This document shows positions 1 through 9,236 of a DNA stretch of 18,639 nt, one piece after another; the first letter of the stretch is position 1; each line of letters starts with the position of its first letter. Position numbers and translations under genes: made by a program. The notes under the pieces are model-generated. The model saw nothing but the letters and a program-made list of their open reading frames with translations. It ran no database searches and was not told the DNA's origin. The DNA is from Candidatus Latescibacterota bacterium (GTDB lineage: Bacteria; Latescibacterota; UBA2968; UBA8231), in assembly GCA_003529325.1 (NCBI GenBank), contig DPVW01000502.1:24021-42659 (forward strand). Reading direction: 5' to 3'.

Positions 1-1
1 G

Positions 2-1198
2 CGGGTGACCAAGCCACAACAGTTTCATCGGGCCCTGCAGTTGTTCGCTTTTCATGCCGAGGGCTACCCGGCGCAGGTGGAGCTGGAGTCCGAAGACATC
101 TCTCTGGGTGGCGCCTCCAGCCTGCGCCGGGTCGAATGGGATGCCGACATGCCACCTGGTACCAGAATCGAGGTGGAGACGCAGACCGGCAACGGCTTCA
201 ATGCCCTGACGCGGTACTTTCTCATCAACGGCAAGGAAGTGACCAAGGCCGCCTATGACGCGGCCAAGTCGCGCAACCGCGGCGATATCGTGGTGGAGAA
301 CGTGCGCGACGATACCTGGAGCGGCTGGAGCCTCCCGCACCGGTTCTCCGGCCAGGAGTTCCAGTCGCCCTCGCCCCGGCAGTGGCTGCGCGCCAGGGTG
401 CGCCTCATCAGCGAGGACCCCGAGCAGATGCCGACGTTACGCTCGCTGCGGTTCGTCGCCAACATACCCGTCGTCGCTGCCGGACTCGTCGGCAGGATCT
501 TCCCCCATGAGGCATCCCTGGATTCTCTGCAGGAATTCCGCTATACCATGACACCCGCCGGGCTCACCGCCGGCGACGCCGGTTTCGATCAGGTCATCAT
601 TAGTCTGCCGCGCGGCAGCGGCGATGTCGAGTTCGAGCAGGCGAACGTGCGGGGAGAGCGGGTCGCTGCTACCGCAGAGGTCCTGGGGGATTCCCTCGTA
701 GTGCAGTTGCCACCACCCGTCGTCCGTCGAGACTCCGTTGAAGTCTTCTTTCGCGCCCGTCTCGCCGAGAGTCCTACGGTATTCAGCGCCTCTGTGCTGA
801 ATTCCGATCAACAGGACAACACGCAGGGGGTTGTGCCGGTCGAATTTGGCGCCGATCAGGTACACCTGCCAGACGCGGTGGCGGGTCGCACACTCGTGCG
901 CAGCCTGATGCACACGCGGGCCTTTTCCCCCAACGGTGACGGCATCAATGACGAGTACCAGCTCGACTTTACGGTGGTGAAGACCGATCGTGAGCCACGC
1001 GTGCGTCTCTACGACCTCGCCGGCCGGTTCGCGGCGGAGTTGACGAAGCAGAATTCAGAGGCTACACGTGCCAGCTATACCTGGACCGGCGATCGCGACG
1101 GCCAGAGGGTACCCCCCGGCATCTACATCGTGCAGATTGAAGTGGATGCCGATGCCCGCACCGAACGAGTGCATAAGACCGTGCACGTTGTGTACTAA
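2..1198 (+). CDS. Secreted protein with C-terminal FlgD-like/gliding-motility type domain (5' partial)
   Basis: The reading frame is open to the left edge of the window. A GTG at 5 could serve as a start, but no signal peptide follows it, so I treat the gene as cut at its 5' end. About 398 codons are visible. Residues 1-300 (from the GTG) look like beta-rich extracellular domains with no family I can name firmly. From about residue 306 comes AFSPNGDGIND, the hallmark opening of FlgD-type Ig or CHU_C/gliding-motility C-terminal domains, then RLYDLAGR and VPPGIYIVQIE, which match the end of that fold. In known families this module sits at the C-terminus of surface proteins, sometimes as a type IX secretion sorting signal; whether it sorts here is inference. 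The next gene starts 14 bases downstream on the same strand, so the two are probably cotranscribed. Confidence 0.8.
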   Translation, partial: RVTKPQQFHRALQLFAFHAEGYPAQVELESEDISLGGASSLRRVEWDADMPPGTRIEVETQTGNGFNALTRYFLINGKEVTKAAYDAAKSRNRGDIVVENVRDDTWSGWSLPHRFSGQEFQSPSPRQWLRARVRLISEDPEQMPTLRSLRFVANIPVVAAGLVGRIFPHEASLDSLQEFRYTMTPAGLTAGDAGFDQVIISLPRGSGDVEFEQANVRGERVAATAEVLGDSLVVQLPPPVVRRDSVEVFFRARLAESPTVFSASVLNSDQQDNTQGVVPVEFGADQVHLPDAVAGRTLVRSLMHTRAFSPNGDGINDEYQLDFTVVKTDREPRVRLYDLAGRFAAELTKQNSEATRASYTWTGDRDGQRVPPGIYIVQIEVDADARTERVHKTVHVVY

Positions 1199-1212
1199 CA
1201 TGGGAGAATGAC

Positions 1213-3885
1213 GTGAGACGTCGAGCCCCAGCCCCGCCGGACCTTCGGGCCCCGATCCTGTTGGCCTGCCTGGTCGCCCTGCTTCAGGGTGCCCCCCACG
1301 ACGCCAGCGCCCAACGCGCAACAGGGTTCGAGAACCCCTACTACACGACGGGCACGGAGATCGCTCCGTCGACGCTGGTGCCTTCGGTGCGCAAGTGGTA
1401 TCTGCCACAACGCCTGTACCAGCTATACGACTGGCGGCAGGAGCAGTACTCCAACTACGCGAGGAACCACTACGAGCGCTACAACAACGTCTTCCTCGAA
1501 GGGTCGCCGTTCTACGATGTCTACGGCAATTACATCACCCGGGGATGGATGGTGTACGACTGGACAGAAGACTACCCGCAGGACAACGGCAGTATCATTA
1601 CCAAGAACTCCCGCTTCGGCTCGTGGTTCAACAATCTCGTAATCTCCTCGAGCCATCAGGGAGAGTTCCACTCGTCTCTGATGGTCGGAGACGGCATCCG
1701 CACCACTCTGACGCCACTGACGTTCTCCAAGCCGCGCTTCGACGGCATCCAGTGGGACATCCAGACCGATAAGTACGCCCTGACGCTGCTGTCTTCCCGG
1801 ATCAGCAACACCGCCGAGATCGCCGACTCCGAGATCGGCGGCGGCGTCCCGGTGGGGACCTTTACCAACATGTGGGCCGCCAGGGGGCAGACGCAGATCG
1901 GCGACTTCGCCCGTATGGGGCTGACCTTCGTCAACGCCGCCCACCGCAACACCGACGTACCCTTTGGCGACAATTCGATGGAGGGCCTGCTCAGCGGGCC
2001 GATGAACGCCGATTTCGTACGCTCCGTCGTTGTGCGCATAACCGACGATTCGCCCAAGGACGGCGAAGGGGGGGCGTTGCTGTCGCGCTGGCGTATCTTC
2101 GTCAACGGCGTGGAGCACACGGACGATATCGTCCCCACCGTGGAAGGAGGGGTGCGCCGTCGGGGCGTCATCGAAGCCAGCGGCACCGATGCCATCACAC
2201 TGACCTACAACATCGAAGACTTCTCTCCGAGCATCGAAGACGAAATCGACGATTTCCGTGAGATCGAGGTAATCGAACTGGGCCTGGTGCTGGCCAACGA
2301 CTACCAGGTGGCGGTGACATCGAACAAGCAGACGAACAATCTCGGGACGCCGGTATTCCTGCCGGTGCTGCGGGCCTCGGGTAACGTCAAGGATGGCTCC
2401 AACCAGGCGTTCCACCGCTTCCGCTACGGACTCCCCACGGGCAATCGCATGCTCGGGTTTGATCTCGTGATCGCCGATGTGGGCGGCTTCGAGTTGCGAG
2501 GCGAGGTGGCGCGCAACTTCCAGTACCGTCGTTTTCCCAACGAGAATATCACCCAACACCAGGCGCTGGCGACGAACAAGGCCAACGCCTTCTACGTCAC
2601 CGCTCAGCAGCGCCGTTATCCCTGGACGGTATTCGCAGAGGGTTTCAGCATCGATCCCGACTACTCGACGCGGGCTTTCATCCCCAACGCCGAAGGCGAG
2701 GTGTTCTACGACAACGAGAACCGTCACGTCTACGAATTCGTCGACGACAATGACGATCAGGATGAACTTCCGGACTGGCGCCGGCTCTACTTCGGCCAAC
2801 GGGTCAACACACGCCAGGGACAGGGACTGCTGTACGACAACGCCGTGTTCCCCGGTTTTGACGAGAACAACGATGACATCTCGGACTTCAACCGGAACTT
2901 CAACTCCCAGCCCGATTTCGATGAGCCTTTCCTAAGGTTCGACGTGGACCCACCGGAGTTTCTCTTCGGCATGGACATGAACAGCAACGGGGTCATCGAC
3001 CGCTTCGAAGATGACAACGAGGCCGACTACCCGTACAAGCTCGGGCGGCGCGGTTACAATGTGTACGGTGGTGTGGAGATCATGCCGCAGGTCAGCGTCA
3101 TGGCCGGCCATCTCGACCAGCGCCTGCTCAAGACGGCGCGGGAGAATCAGTCAAGTTACCTGCTGGTGACAGCGAAGAAGGATCTGCCGGAGCACGACCT
3201 GAGCGTGTGGGTGATTGCCAACCCACGCCTGGTCAAAGACGACATTCCCGACGATGTGCTGCTGTGGACCGAAGTGCCCGGCACGCGGGGCCGGGCGGTG
3301 TTCACCCGTGACCCGCTGGCGGCGCACGACGCTTTCATCAACACCACCTATCTCGAGGTCCACTACAACCGCTTCCTGCCCTTCACAGCCAAGGTCAAAC
3401 ACGAGGTCTACAGCCAAGCGGGGTCAGACAACGAGCTTCGCGATCAGAGCTTCTTCGGCGTCATGGCCAAGGGAGAGTATCCCTTCGAGTTGGAGCGCTG
3501 GACTTTCCTGCCACGCTGGAAGCAGTTGTTCAGCCGGCGCGTACAGCCGCAACGGAGTACGCTCAAAACCCGGGAACTGGAGGAGATCTTCTCGCTGCAG
3601 GTAGTCCGGCCGGTGAACAGCAACATCAGCTTCATCGCCGGCGCCGAGTACGAGATCTTCAACAACCTGCGGCAGAAGCCGGATCCACTGCCCTCCGGGT
3701 TTCTGCTCGACGGTCGGACGTGGGTTCTCGCCGGCCAGGTGGCCAACCGCTCGGCCTATCTCGGTTATGACTTGACGACGAACGTCGGCGCCCGCTGGAT
3801 CCGTCGTGACTTCGACGGGTCGCCGGCCTCCTCCGAACTGCTGTCCTTCATCACGGTCTTTGCCGGTCTCGGTACCGATCGCTAG
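1213..3885 (+). CDS. Large exported protein, probable outer-membrane beta-barrel with EF-hand-like loops
   Basis: An 890-residue protein starting at GTG 1213, chosen because GGGAG at 1202-1206 lies 6 bases upstream and a signal peptide follows at once: a basic start, hydrophobic residues 14-25, and probable cleavage after ASA at residue 33. The rest is rich in aromatic residues and alternating polar/hydrophobic strands, as in outer-membrane or surface proteins, ending in strand-like segments (NRSAYLGYDLTTNVGARW). The middle is acidic: residues 511-522 and 549-559 are Asp/Asn rich, and residues 588-599 (DMNSNGVIDRFE) fit a 12-residue EF-hand calcium loop with Glu at position 12. I cannot assign it to a named family. 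It follows the FlgD-domain gene by 14 bases, so both may belong to one surface complex. It converges with the parvulin gene, 7 bases apart. Confidence 0.75.
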   Translation: MRRRAPAPPDLRAPILLACLVALLQGAPHDASAQRATGFENPYYTTGTEIAPSTLVPSVRKWYLPQRLYQLYDWRQEQYSNYARNHYERYNNVFLEGSPFYDVYGNYITRGWMVYDWTEDYPQDNGSIITKNSRFGSWFNNLVISSSHQGEFHSSLMVGDGIRTTLTPLTFSKPRFDGIQWDIQTDKYALTLLSSRISNTAEIADSEIGGGVPVGTFTNMWAARGQTQIGDFARMGLTFVNAAHRNTDVPFGDNSMEGLLSGPMNADFVRSVVVRITDDSPKDGEGGALLSRWRIFVNGVEHTDDIVPTVEGGVRRRGVIEASGTDAITLTYNIEDFSPSIEDEIDDFREIEVIELGLVLANDYQVAVTSNKQTNNLGTPVFLPVLRASGNVKDGSNQAFHRFRYGLPTGNRMLGFDLVIADVGGFELRGEVARNFQYRRFPNENITQHQALATNKANAFYVTAQQRRYPWTVFAEGFSIDPDYSTRAFIPNAEGEVFYDNENRHVYEFVDDNDDQDELPDWRRLYFGQRVNTRQGQGLLYDNAVFPGFDENNDDISDFNRNFNSQPDFDEPFLRFDVDPPEFLFGMDMNSNGVIDRFEDDNEADYPYKLGRRGYNVYGGVEIMPQVSVMAGHLDQRLLKTARENQSSYLLVTAKKDLPEHDLSVWVIANPRLVKDDIPDDVLLWTEVPGTRGRAVFTRDPLAAHDAFINTTYLEVHYNRFLPFTAKVKHEVYSQAGSDNELRDQSFFGVMAKGEYPFELERWTFLPRWKQLFSRRVQPQRSTLKTRELEEIFSLQVVRPVNSNISFIAGAEYEIFNNLRQKPDPLPSGFLLDGRTWVLAGQVANRSAYLGYDLTTNVGARWIRRDFDGSPASSELLSFITVFAGLGTDR

Positions 3886-3892
3886 CGCGGTT

Positions 3893-5281
3893 CTAGAAAC
3901 CCTCGGGATGGGTGCGGTCGAGGACCTGTTCGTCGACGACGATGTCGTCGGCGTAACGGCGCCGCAGTTCGGCCAGGAAGCTGTCCATCGCCGCGGTTTC
4001 GGCCTGGTTCTTCAGCAGGGCACGAATGCTGCCGGCCACCTGTGAGAAGTCGGTGACGACGCCGTCCTCGCGTGTGTACAGGTCTGTGTTCTCGTCATAG
4101 AAGCGCCGCACATTGGCGGTACTCGTGTCCGGCTGTGCCCGTTTTCTGCCCACCTGCTGATACAACCACTTGGCGAAGAGTTCCCGCCGCCTGTCTTCGG
4201 CTTTCTTCCGCACAGGGAGAAGGGAGTCGAGTTCGAGTTGCCTGGCTTCGGTGATCATCACCAGAACGCCCGCCTGGTTGTCGACCTCCTTGCGCAGAGT
4301 GCTGCTGTCCATCCGTGCCGGATGCCGCGTGCGCCCGGCACGGACCAGGTCGAGGAAATCGCCGACACTGAGCTGCCCGCCGTCCCAGGAGATGAGGGTG
4401 TGGTCGGCGTTGCTGGAGGTCGAGTCCGGCGCCGGGATCGCTGCCAGCAGAGACAGACCCTCGGTATCGGGGCGCAGGTTGTACTGCTGGCGCAATCTGC
4501 CGATGTAGGCCTCCATGTCATCGGCCCGTTTCTGCACGCGGAGCTTCTGTTCGATGAATTCCCGGGAACTGTCGAAGGTTGCCTGACGCCGTGCTTGCAG
4601 GCCGAAGACATGGTATCCCAGTGACGTCTTCACCGGCGCGGCGGAGATGGCGTCCGGGGGCATGTTCTTGAGGGGCTCCTGCAACTCCTCATAGAGCTCG
4701 CCGACACGAAACCAGCCGACCCAACCTTCCGGCCCGAAGCGGTCCTGGATGCTCCGCAGGGAGTGCCTGGCGACCAGTGTCCGGAAAGGTGTGCCGGACT
4801 GCAGTTCGGCAATCACGCCGACAGCCTCTTCCTCGGTGTCACAGACGATATGGCGGCTGAGGACCTCGACGTCGTACTGTTGCGCGACGAAGTAGTCGCG
4901 CAGCTCCTGCTCGGTCGCCGAGTAGTCACCCAGCAGGGCCTGGCTGTCATAGAGAGCATTCATCAGTGCCCGGCGCTCGGTGCGTTCCAGGTCGGCACGG
5001 ATCACCGGATCCTCGCCGACGCCTCGTCGCAGCCCCTCGAGGACGAGCAGTTCCTGAGCGATCATGCCGTCCAACAGCTGGCGTTTCGCTCCCATGTCGG
5101 GGGCGCGCAGATGCTGATAGCCCGCCTCGCGCAATTCCCCGGAGCGAAGGGAGAATTCCTCCGCCGAGATGACCGTGGCGCCGACGCGGGCGACGATCTC
5201 GTCGGCGCCGGACGACGGCAGACCCATGGTGAGGAGCGCGAGGAGGGTGCCGGACAGAGTACTGCGAAGAGTCGATTTCAT
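3893..5281 (-). CDS. Periplasmic parvulin-type peptidyl-prolyl cis-trans isomerase (SurA/PrsA-like)
   Basis: This is a 462-residue exported folding factor. From the ATG at 5281, MKSTLRSTLSGTLLALL begins a signal peptide that ends near SSGA. A SurA_N-like helical region follows (about residues 25-135), then a parvulin domain at about 139-231 with recognisable pieces: SRHIVCDTEEEA, GWVGWFRVGELYEEL, and PVKTSLGYHVFGLQ. The C-terminal 230 residues are helical and unassigned. Parvulins isomerise prolyl bonds and chaperone outer-membrane and secreted proteins. A GTG at 5338 in the same frame overlaps the stop of the upstream gene as GTGA, exactly like two other junctions in this operon. It would put 19 residues before the signal peptide, so I prefer 5281, but neither start has a clear Shine-Dalgarno. 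It is last in the minus-strand operon. Confidence 0.88.
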   Translation of the reverse strand: MKSTLRSTLSGTLLALLTMGLPSSGADEIVARVGATVISAEEFSLRSGELREAGYQHLRAPDMGAKRQLLDGMIAQELLVLEGLRRGVGEDPVIRADLERTERRALMNALYDSQALLGDYSATEQELRDYFVAQQYDVEVLSRHIVCDTEEEAVGVIAELQSGTPFRTLVARHSLRSIQDRFGPEGWVGWFRVGELYEELQEPLKNMPPDAISAAPVKTSLGYHVFGLQARRQATFDSSREFIEQKLRVQKRADDMEAYIGRLRQQYNLRPDTEGLSLLAAIPAPDSTSSNADHTLISWDGGQLSVGDFLDLVRAGRTRHPARMDSSTLRKEVDNQAGVLVMITEARQLELDSLLPVRKKAEDRRRELFAKWLYQQVGRKRAQPDTSTANVRRFYDENTDLYTREDGVVTDFSQVAGSIRALLKNQAETAAMDSFLAELRRRYADDIVVDEQVLDRTHPEGF

Positions 5282-5334
5282 CTGCACAAAGCTACGGAGG
5301 TCACAAGGTGGGTCAATACTGCTGAACGCCTCTC

Positions 5335-7542
5335 TCACGGAGACAGATCGAGACGCTGCCGGGCAACCACCGCCGGGGCACCGCCCTGACGCAGCCGGTA
5401 GGCGCAGTCGAGAGTCAGTTCGCCGAGGCGTTGTGGCTGATCGTTGCCCGGCCAGAGGATGTCGACGAAGTCGATCGTCGCCGCCCGTCCGAGGCCGATC
5501 TCCTGACGCAGGGGCGACGAACCGAAGCTGCCGCCGTGGCCGACGGTGACGTGGATGTCACGGACTCCGCCACCCACCCTCTGCACTCGCACATGGACGC
5601 GGGCACCGATGGCGTCGCGGTTGCTCCGCACACCCTCCAGCTCAAGACTCAGCCAGCGATGTCCGTGGCCCGGGTTTTCCAGCAGGACATTGGCTGCCAC
5701 GTCCCCTTCGAAGGCGGCGCCGAGAACCTGGTAGATGTCCTGGTCGCCGTCGTTGTCGATGTCGCCGAAGCTGATGCCATGCCCCTTCTGCAGCGTGCCG
5801 AAGCCGCCGGAGGCGGTGACGTCGAGAAAGCGCCGGCCCTCGTCGTTGCGGAACATGCGATTGGGCAGCAGCGTTCGCATGTCCGGCATGCCGGTGCCGA
5901 AGTAGGCGTCGAGCCAGCCATCATTGTCGAGATCGCCGTAGTTGGCGCCCATGGGCAGGATGACCCGGTCGAGGCCGACGGTGGCGGCCACGTCTTCAAA
6001 GGTGCCATCGCCGCGGTTGCGGAACAGTCGCGGGTGTTCGGCGCCGAAAGGGAGGCCGAGATGGACGGCGGCCATATCGTCGAGATCGGCCATATCGAAG
6101 CCGGCGACGAAGAGATCCTGCCAGCCGTCGTTGTCGTAGTCCCAGAACCAGGTGGGAAAGCTAACGTACGGTTCGGCCACTCCCGCGCTGTCGGTGATGT
6201 CGACGAAGCGGGGTGTCACCCCGTCACCGGCGTTGCGGTAGAGCTGGTTGTCACCGTTGAGATTCGACAGGTAGACGTCGATCTGACCATCGTTGTCGAT
6301 GTCGCCGAGAGTCAGACCCTTGACGAAGCTGACACCATCGAAGCCGTGGTTGGCGGCGACATCGACGAATGTGCCGTCGGCCTCATTATGGTAGAGCTGG
6401 TTCGGGTGCGCCGGTTTCGGCGGGGGACTCGACTCATGGCCGACGAACAGGTCCAGCCAGCCGTCGTTGTCGTAGTCCCCCCAGGCACCGGAATGAGTGG
6501 GATGGAAGGACAGCAGACCGGCTCTGTCTGTGACGTCATCGAAGCGCCCGGCGCCGTCGTTCTGCAACAGAGAATTGGCGTGCAGTCCCGCTTCGCCCAT
6601 CCAGGCGCCGCGCCAGACGGTCAGGTCGCGATCACCGTCGTTGTCGTAGTCGGCGTGGGACAGGTTCAGACCGCCGAGTTGACCGCTGAGACCGGCGTTG
6701 CGCGTGCGCTCGTCGAAAGTGCCATCGCCGCGGTTGTGGAAGAAGCGAAGCTGATCGCGCAGGCCTCGCGACGAGGCCATCAGGTCGAGTAGGCCGTCCC
6801 CGTCGAAGTCCTCCATGACGCTGCCTCCGGCATGACCGCGGACGGCGACGCCAGCTGCGGGTGCCACATCGACGAAGGCGCCCACATCCTCGTCGGCGGC
6901 CACGGACTCGGGCGGTATCCGCCAGTCGGCTGGAACGGCGTCGGGGTACTCGCCGAGGGCCATGTAGGCGATGTTCAGCAGCCAGCGTGTACTCAGATCA
7001 TCGGGCCGTTCGCGCAGATTGGCGCTGTAACGCTCGATGGCGGCACGGGTGCCGGCGTCGAAGGCGGCACCCCCAGCCCGGCGCATGGGAAACAGCCACT
7101 CGTGAGCCGGCGACCGGCCGCTCTCCTGCTCACCCACGCGCAGGTAGGCCACGGCCTGCAGGTCGCGCAACATGCGTCGAAAGCCATCCTCCACCGGCAC
7201 GTCGAGCTCTTCGATCCGTCGGTAGATGCCATCGATCTCGTCGATGGCTTCCCGCATCTGTCCTCCCCGGACCAGCTCGCGGGCGATCCTGCTGCGCAGC
7301 TGGATTTTCCGGGCCGGCGGCAACGGGCGGTCGAGCAACGTCCGCATGCCGGCGGCACGAGCCCGATTGAGGTACACGTTGACGACGGGATCCGCCGTGC
7401 GGGCCACGCGCGCAAGATAAGCGGCCATGCGCCGGGATGCGGGACTGAGCGTGGGGTCCACCGTCGCCAGCTGGGCGGCGGCGCCCTCGGTGAGCAGCAA
7501 CGGGAAGACGAGCCACAGGCCAAGCGGACGGAGGCAGTTCAC
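5335..7542 (-). CDS. CRTAC1-family protein: helical N-terminal region, FG-GAP propeller, ASPIC/UnbV domain
   Basis: This 735-residue secreted protein starts at GTG 7542, which overlaps the upstream stop as GTGA. The first 24 residues are a signal peptide ending GAAAQ. Residues 25-220 are helical and TPR-like (for example ELVRGGQMREAIDEIDGIY). They are followed by seven calcium-loop repeats of the DxDxDG type (DFDGDGLLDL, DYDNDGDRDL, DYDNDGWLDL, DIDNDGQIDV, DYDNDGWQDL, DLDNDGWLDA, DIDNDGDQDI). These are the FG-GAP/VCBS blades of an integrin-like beta-propeller. The C-terminal part from about 640 (RSNRDAIGARV, GHGGSFGSSPL, FVDILWPG) is an ASPIC/UnbV domain. The function of the family in bacteria is not settled; calcium-stabilised extracellular binding is likely. 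The helical N-terminal part sets it apart from its upstream paralogue. Confidence 0.9.
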   Translation of the reverse strand: MNCLRPLGLWLVFPLLLTEGAAAQLATVDPTLSPASRRMAAYLARVARTADPVVNVYLNRARAAGMRTLLDRPLPPARKIQLRSRIARELVRGGQMREAIDEIDGIYRRIEELDVPVEDGFRRMLRDLQAVAYLRVGEQESGRSPAHEWLFPMRRAGGAAFDAGTRAAIERYSANLRERPDDLSTRWLLNIAYMALGEYPDAVPADWRIPPESVAADEDVGAFVDVAPAAGVAVRGHAGGSVMEDFDGDGLLDLMASSRGLRDQLRFFHNRGDGTFDERTRNAGLSGQLGGLNLSHADYDNDGDRDLTVWRGAWMGEAGLHANSLLQNDGAGRFDDVTDRAGLLSFHPTHSGAWGDYDNDGWLDLFVGHESSPPPKPAHPNQLYHNEADGTFVDVAANHGFDGVSFVKGLTLGDIDNDGQIDVYLSNLNGDNQLYRNAGDGVTPRFVDITDSAGVAEPYVSFPTWFWDYDNDGWQDLFVAGFDMADLDDMAAVHLGLPFGAEHPRLFRNRGDGTFEDVAATVGLDRVILPMGANYGDLDNDGWLDAYFGTGMPDMRTLLPNRMFRNDEGRRFLDVTASGGFGTLQKGHGISFGDIDNDGDQDIYQVLGAAFEGDVAANVLLENPGHGHRWLSLELEGVRSNRDAIGARVHVRVQRVGGGVRDIHVTVGHGGSFGSSPLRQEIGLGRAATIDFVDILWPGNDQPQRLGELTLDCAYRLRQGGAPAVVARQRLDLSP

Positions 7543-9236
7543 TGTTCGTTGACCACCAGATGCTGGTCGGCATCGACATCGACGAGCACCTGCTCGTGGC
7601 CATCCGGCCAGCGAAGCTGAATCGTGTCGACACGAGTGTGCTCCCCCAGTCCGACGAGCAGGCGAGGATCGTTGGAGCCCATGTATCCATACCCCCTGCG
7701 GATCTCACGGGTCTGCACCAGCTCGCCGGCAACGAGGCGCACCCGCGTACCGATGCCGTCACGGTTGTTGTGTGCGCCCCGGGCGGTGATGGTCAGGTAG
7801 TGCTTCCGGTTGCCGCCATCATTGCGCAGCAGACTGCACCGGGGCGACGCTGAATCGGAGACGAAGATGTCGGTATCGCCGTCGTTGTCGATATCGCCAA
7901 AGACGGCGCCATGGCTGACGCGTTCGACGAGAAGGCCCGGGCCGCTGCTTGCCGTGGTTTCCACGAAGGTGCCGTCGCCGCGATTGCGGAACAGCTGGTT
8001 GCTCTGTTCATAGGTGGTGGAGGGATCGAATTCCTCTACGTTGCTGTCGAGGTGGCCGTTGCTGACGAAGACGTCGAGGAAGCCGTCGTTGTCGTAGTCG
8101 AGAAATGCTGCCGTCATCCCCAGGTACGGTACGCTGGGTGCCCCGAGGCCGACGGCATAGGTGACGTCGCCGAAGAATCCACCCCCCTCATTGCGGTAGA
8201 GCGTGTTCGGCAGCCACTGAAAGGTGGCGACGATGATGTCGAGAAGGCCGTCGTTGTCGACATCGCCGATGTCGGCGCCCATGGCTGATTCGGCCACACC
8301 CTCCTCGTTGTAGGCAACGCCGGCGATGGCGCCGGACTCCTCGAAACGGCCGGCGCCGTCATTGAGGAACAGAAAGTTCGGCTGCTTGTCATTGGCGACG
8401 AACAGGTCGGGATCACCATCGTCATCGACATCGCCGAAGACGGCGGCCAGCTGCCGGCCGCTGTCGTTGCGCAGGCCGGCTTCGTCGGTGATGTCGGTGA
8501 ACTGCAGATCGCCGTCATTACGATATAGGACCCCGGACTGGCCGGGGTAGGTGTTGGGGCCGCAGTATTCGGGCGCCTGGTCGCGAAAACACTGCATCGC
8601 GCCGTCGACACGGAAATCCATGTAGTTGGCAACGTAGAGGTCCAGATCACCGTCCCGATCGACGTCGGCGAAGGTGGCATGTGCCCCCCAGCCGGAATCG
8701 CCGACAGCGGCCGTTGTGGTGATATCGCTGAAGCGATTGTCGCCGTCGTTCCGGTAGAAGACGTTGGCCCCGTAGTTGCCGACGTAGAGGTCGGGATCGC
8801 CGTCGTTGTCAGCATCGCCGACAGCGGCGGCCATGCCGAAGCCTTCATCACCGACGCCACTGGCGGCAGTGATGTCACTGAAGGTGACGAGCAAACTCGT
8901 TGCGAAGGTGTCCGCGTCAGCGGGGCCGTTGTTGTGGAACAGCGCGTTCGGACCGGTCGGCTTGGAATACCCGGGCAGGGCGGCGCCGTTGACGATGTAG
9001 AGATCGAGCCAGCCATCCCCGTCGGCATCGAGGAAAGCGGCGCCGGAGCCCACGGCCTCCGGCATGTACTTGCGGCCGCTGGCGCCATTGATATAGCGGA
9101 AGCTGATACCGGCTTCCTCGGTTATATCGACAAAGCGGACCGGTTCATGATCGGCTGCCAGCGCGGTCCCACAGTTGCCAGCCAGCACCCACTGGACCAC
9201 CAGGGGCAGGGGGTACAGCCACTGTTTCAGGCTCAC
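7539..9236 (-). CDS. CRTAC1-family protein: FG-GAP beta-propeller with ASPIC/UnbV domain
   Basis: A 565-residue secreted protein starting at GTG 9236 (MSLKQWLYPLPL). GGAG lies 8 bases upstream, and the start overlaps the TPR gene stop as GTGA. A signal peptide runs to about residue 28 (TALAADHE). The mature start, FVDITEEAGISF, is typical of the family. Seven calcium-loop repeats follow (DADGDGWLDL, DADNDGDPDL, DVDRDGDLDL, DVDDDGDPDL, DVDNDGLLDI, DYDNDGFLDV, DIDNDGDTDI). The C-terminus, from about residue 490, is the ASPIC/UnbV domain: NRDGIGTRVRLVAG, REIRRGYGYMGSNDP, and IQLRWPDGHEQVL. Family members are often found beside TPR proteins in Acidobacteria, Planctomycetes and related groups, as here. 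The role is unknown; ligand or polysaccharide binding at the cell surface is inference. Confidence 0.92.
   Translation of the reverse strand: MSLKQWLYPLPLVVQWVLAGNCGTALAADHEPVRFVDITEEAGISFRYINGASGRKYMPEAVGSGAAFLDADGDGWLDLYIVNGAALPGYSKPTGPNALFHNNGPADADTFATSLLVTFSDITAASGVGDEGFGMAAAVGDADNDGDPDLYVGNYGANVFYRNDGDNRFSDITTTAAVGDSGWGAHATFADVDRDGDLDLYVANYMDFRVDGAMQCFRDQAPEYCGPNTYPGQSGVLYRNDGDLQFTDITDEAGLRNDSGRQLAAVFGDVDDDGDPDLFVANDKQPNFLFLNDGAGRFEESGAIAGVAYNEEGVAESAMGADIGDVDNDGLLDIIVATFQWLPNTLYRNEGGGFFGDVTYAVGLGAPSVPYLGMTAAFLDYDNDGFLDVFVSNGHLDSNVEEFDPSTTYEQSNQLFRNRGDGTFVETTASSGPGLLVERVSHGAVFGDIDNDGDTDIFVSDSASPRCSLLRNDGGNRKHYLTITARGAHNNRDGIGTRVRLVAGELVQTREIRRGYGYMGSNDPRLLVGLGEHTRVDTIQLRWPDGHEQVLVDVDADQHLVVNEQ

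Noticed and set aside
1423..2799. A 458-codon minus-strand open frame
   Set aside because: It is antisense to the 890-residue exported protein, which has a signal peptide and ribosome site. The antisense frame shows only biased Val/Asp/Glu composition.
3886..3900. GGTT/AACC mini-stem between the convergent stops
   Set aside because: Only four base pairs, no T-tract; too weak to call a bidirectional terminator.
3931..3950. Inverted repeat CGACGAC/GTCGTCG as a possible terminator after the plus-strand genes
   Set aside because: It lies inside parvulin coding sequence (Asp/Val codons), has a 3-base loop and no T-run, so it is not a convincing terminator.
5431..6792. A 453-codon plus-strand open frame
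   Set aside because: It lies wholly antisense to a CRTAC1-type gene. Its Val/Asp-rich sequence is the mirror of the DxDxDG repeats in GC-rich DNA, with no domain of its own.
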